Assembly (NCBI RefSeq): GCF_025643255.1
Contig: NZ_CP087112.1
Span: 1,364,001-1,428,000 of the forward strand
Origin: Halomonas sp. 7T
GTDB taxonomy: Bacteria; Pseudomonadota; Gammaproteobacteria; Pseudomonadales; Halomonadaceae
Direction of reading: 5' to 3'
Length of the DNA: 64,000 nucleotides
Below, piece by piece: positions 63,722 to 64,000 of this stretch; within the stretch, counting starts at the first letter, position 1, and the number at the start of each line of letters is the position of its first letter. The position numbers and the translations under genes were made by a program. The notes beneath the pieces are model-generated. The model saw nothing but the letters and a program-made list of their open reading frames with translations. It was not told the DNA's origin and did no database searches.

Positions 63722-64000
63722 TTTAGCGCCTGCTGATAACCCGCTCGCAGCGTGGCGACCTCATCGGCCACGCTGTTGAGTGTGGTAATGCCCCCCACTC
63801 CCTGCCCGGCACCCCAAATATCCCGCCACGCTTTTGCTTTGCTGCTGCCGCCTGATCCATAGCGCATGGCATTTTTGTCACCCTCAGGCAGTGCCTCTGG
63901 GTCTAGCCCGGCCAGCTCGATGCTTTGGCGTAGGTAGTTACCGTGCACGCCAGTAAATAGATTGGTGTAGACGATATCCCCCGCGGCAGCTTCCAGCACC
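63703..64000 (-). CDS. Nitronate monooxygenase, C-terminal part (cut by window end)
   Basis: The visible ~98 residues match the end of the nitronate monooxygenase (2-nitropropane dioxygenase) family: GDIVYTNLFTGVHGNYLRQSIELAGLDPEAL and SKAKAWRDIWGAGQGVGGI. The family uses FMN to oxidise alkyl nitronates; copies near acyl-CoA genes are common. The N-terminal two thirds, including the FMN site, lie beyond the window. Confidence 0.85.
   Translation of the reverse strand, partial: VLEAAAGDIVYTNLFTGVHGNYLRQSIELAGLDPEALPEGDKNAMRYGSGGSSKAKAWRDIWGAGQGVGGITTLNSVADEVATLRAGYQQALNHLRRR

Noticed and set aside
1..64000. CRISPR array
   Set aside because: No regularly spaced direct repeats of 23-40 bp and no cas genes were seen; the only arrays are the 15-bp tandem units without spacers.

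Overview
The window reads as chromosome of a halophilic gammaproteobacterium of the Halomonas type. This is inferred from the protein families and from the order of the core genes; there is no rRNA here to confirm it. It has three parts. (1) From 95 to 15913, every gene lies on the minus strand and forms a dense anti-phage defence block. In transcription order it holds a TTG-started SNF2-type helicase, a Septu-like pair (PtuA ATPase and PtuB HNH nuclease), a DUF4391 protein, a type III DNA methyltransferase (Mod), an AlbA_2/Schlafen-type regulator, a type III restriction subunit (Res), an Mrr-like nuclease and two or three proteins I do not recognise. Short gaps and overlaps suggest one long operon, with a possible second start point before res. 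This is the best candidate for a composite or undescribed defence system.

(2) From 16111 to about 26900 lies a mobile-element backbone at a tRNA-Ser(UGA) gene (26934-27024). The minus-strand part carries DUF3987, AlpA, a small HTH protein and a YagK/inovirus-Gp2-like replication protein. The plus-strand part carries a zinc-ribbon/glycine-zipper protein, DUF932, an ERF annealing protein, a YqaJ exonuclease and RadC, followed by an HTH-ImmA/IrrE protease with an unknown partner. The integrase next to the tRNA is dead: it has a stop codon and no catalytic domain, and the DUF4224 gene before it is also broken. The element is probably stranded, with the defence operon as its cargo. The second attachment site was not found and may lie left of the window.

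(3) From 27083 to the end are ordinary chromosomal genes: a K+/H+ antiporter, an orphan NMT1-type binding protein, an exonuclease/GIY-YIG fusion, esterase ybfF, queuosine-precursor transporter yhhQ, prpE with a divergent ArsR gene, sohB, an SCP2 protein, the methyltransferase-rnhA-dnaQ-nudC overlap chain, gloB, mltD, the yejABEF peptide importer, rsuA, an omega-amidase, rarD, a chemotaxis receptor with a C-terminal sensor, a SulP transporter, a TRAP permease flanked by two paralogous TAXI receptors, and an acyl-CoA degradation operon (two acyl-CoA dehydrogenases, two hydratase-family proteins) that meets a nitronate monooxygenase cut by the window end.

Oddities in the core part are a 15-bp tandem repeat family on both sides of the yej permease genes and a FadB-like protein whose dehydrogenase half has lost its NAD-binding motif.
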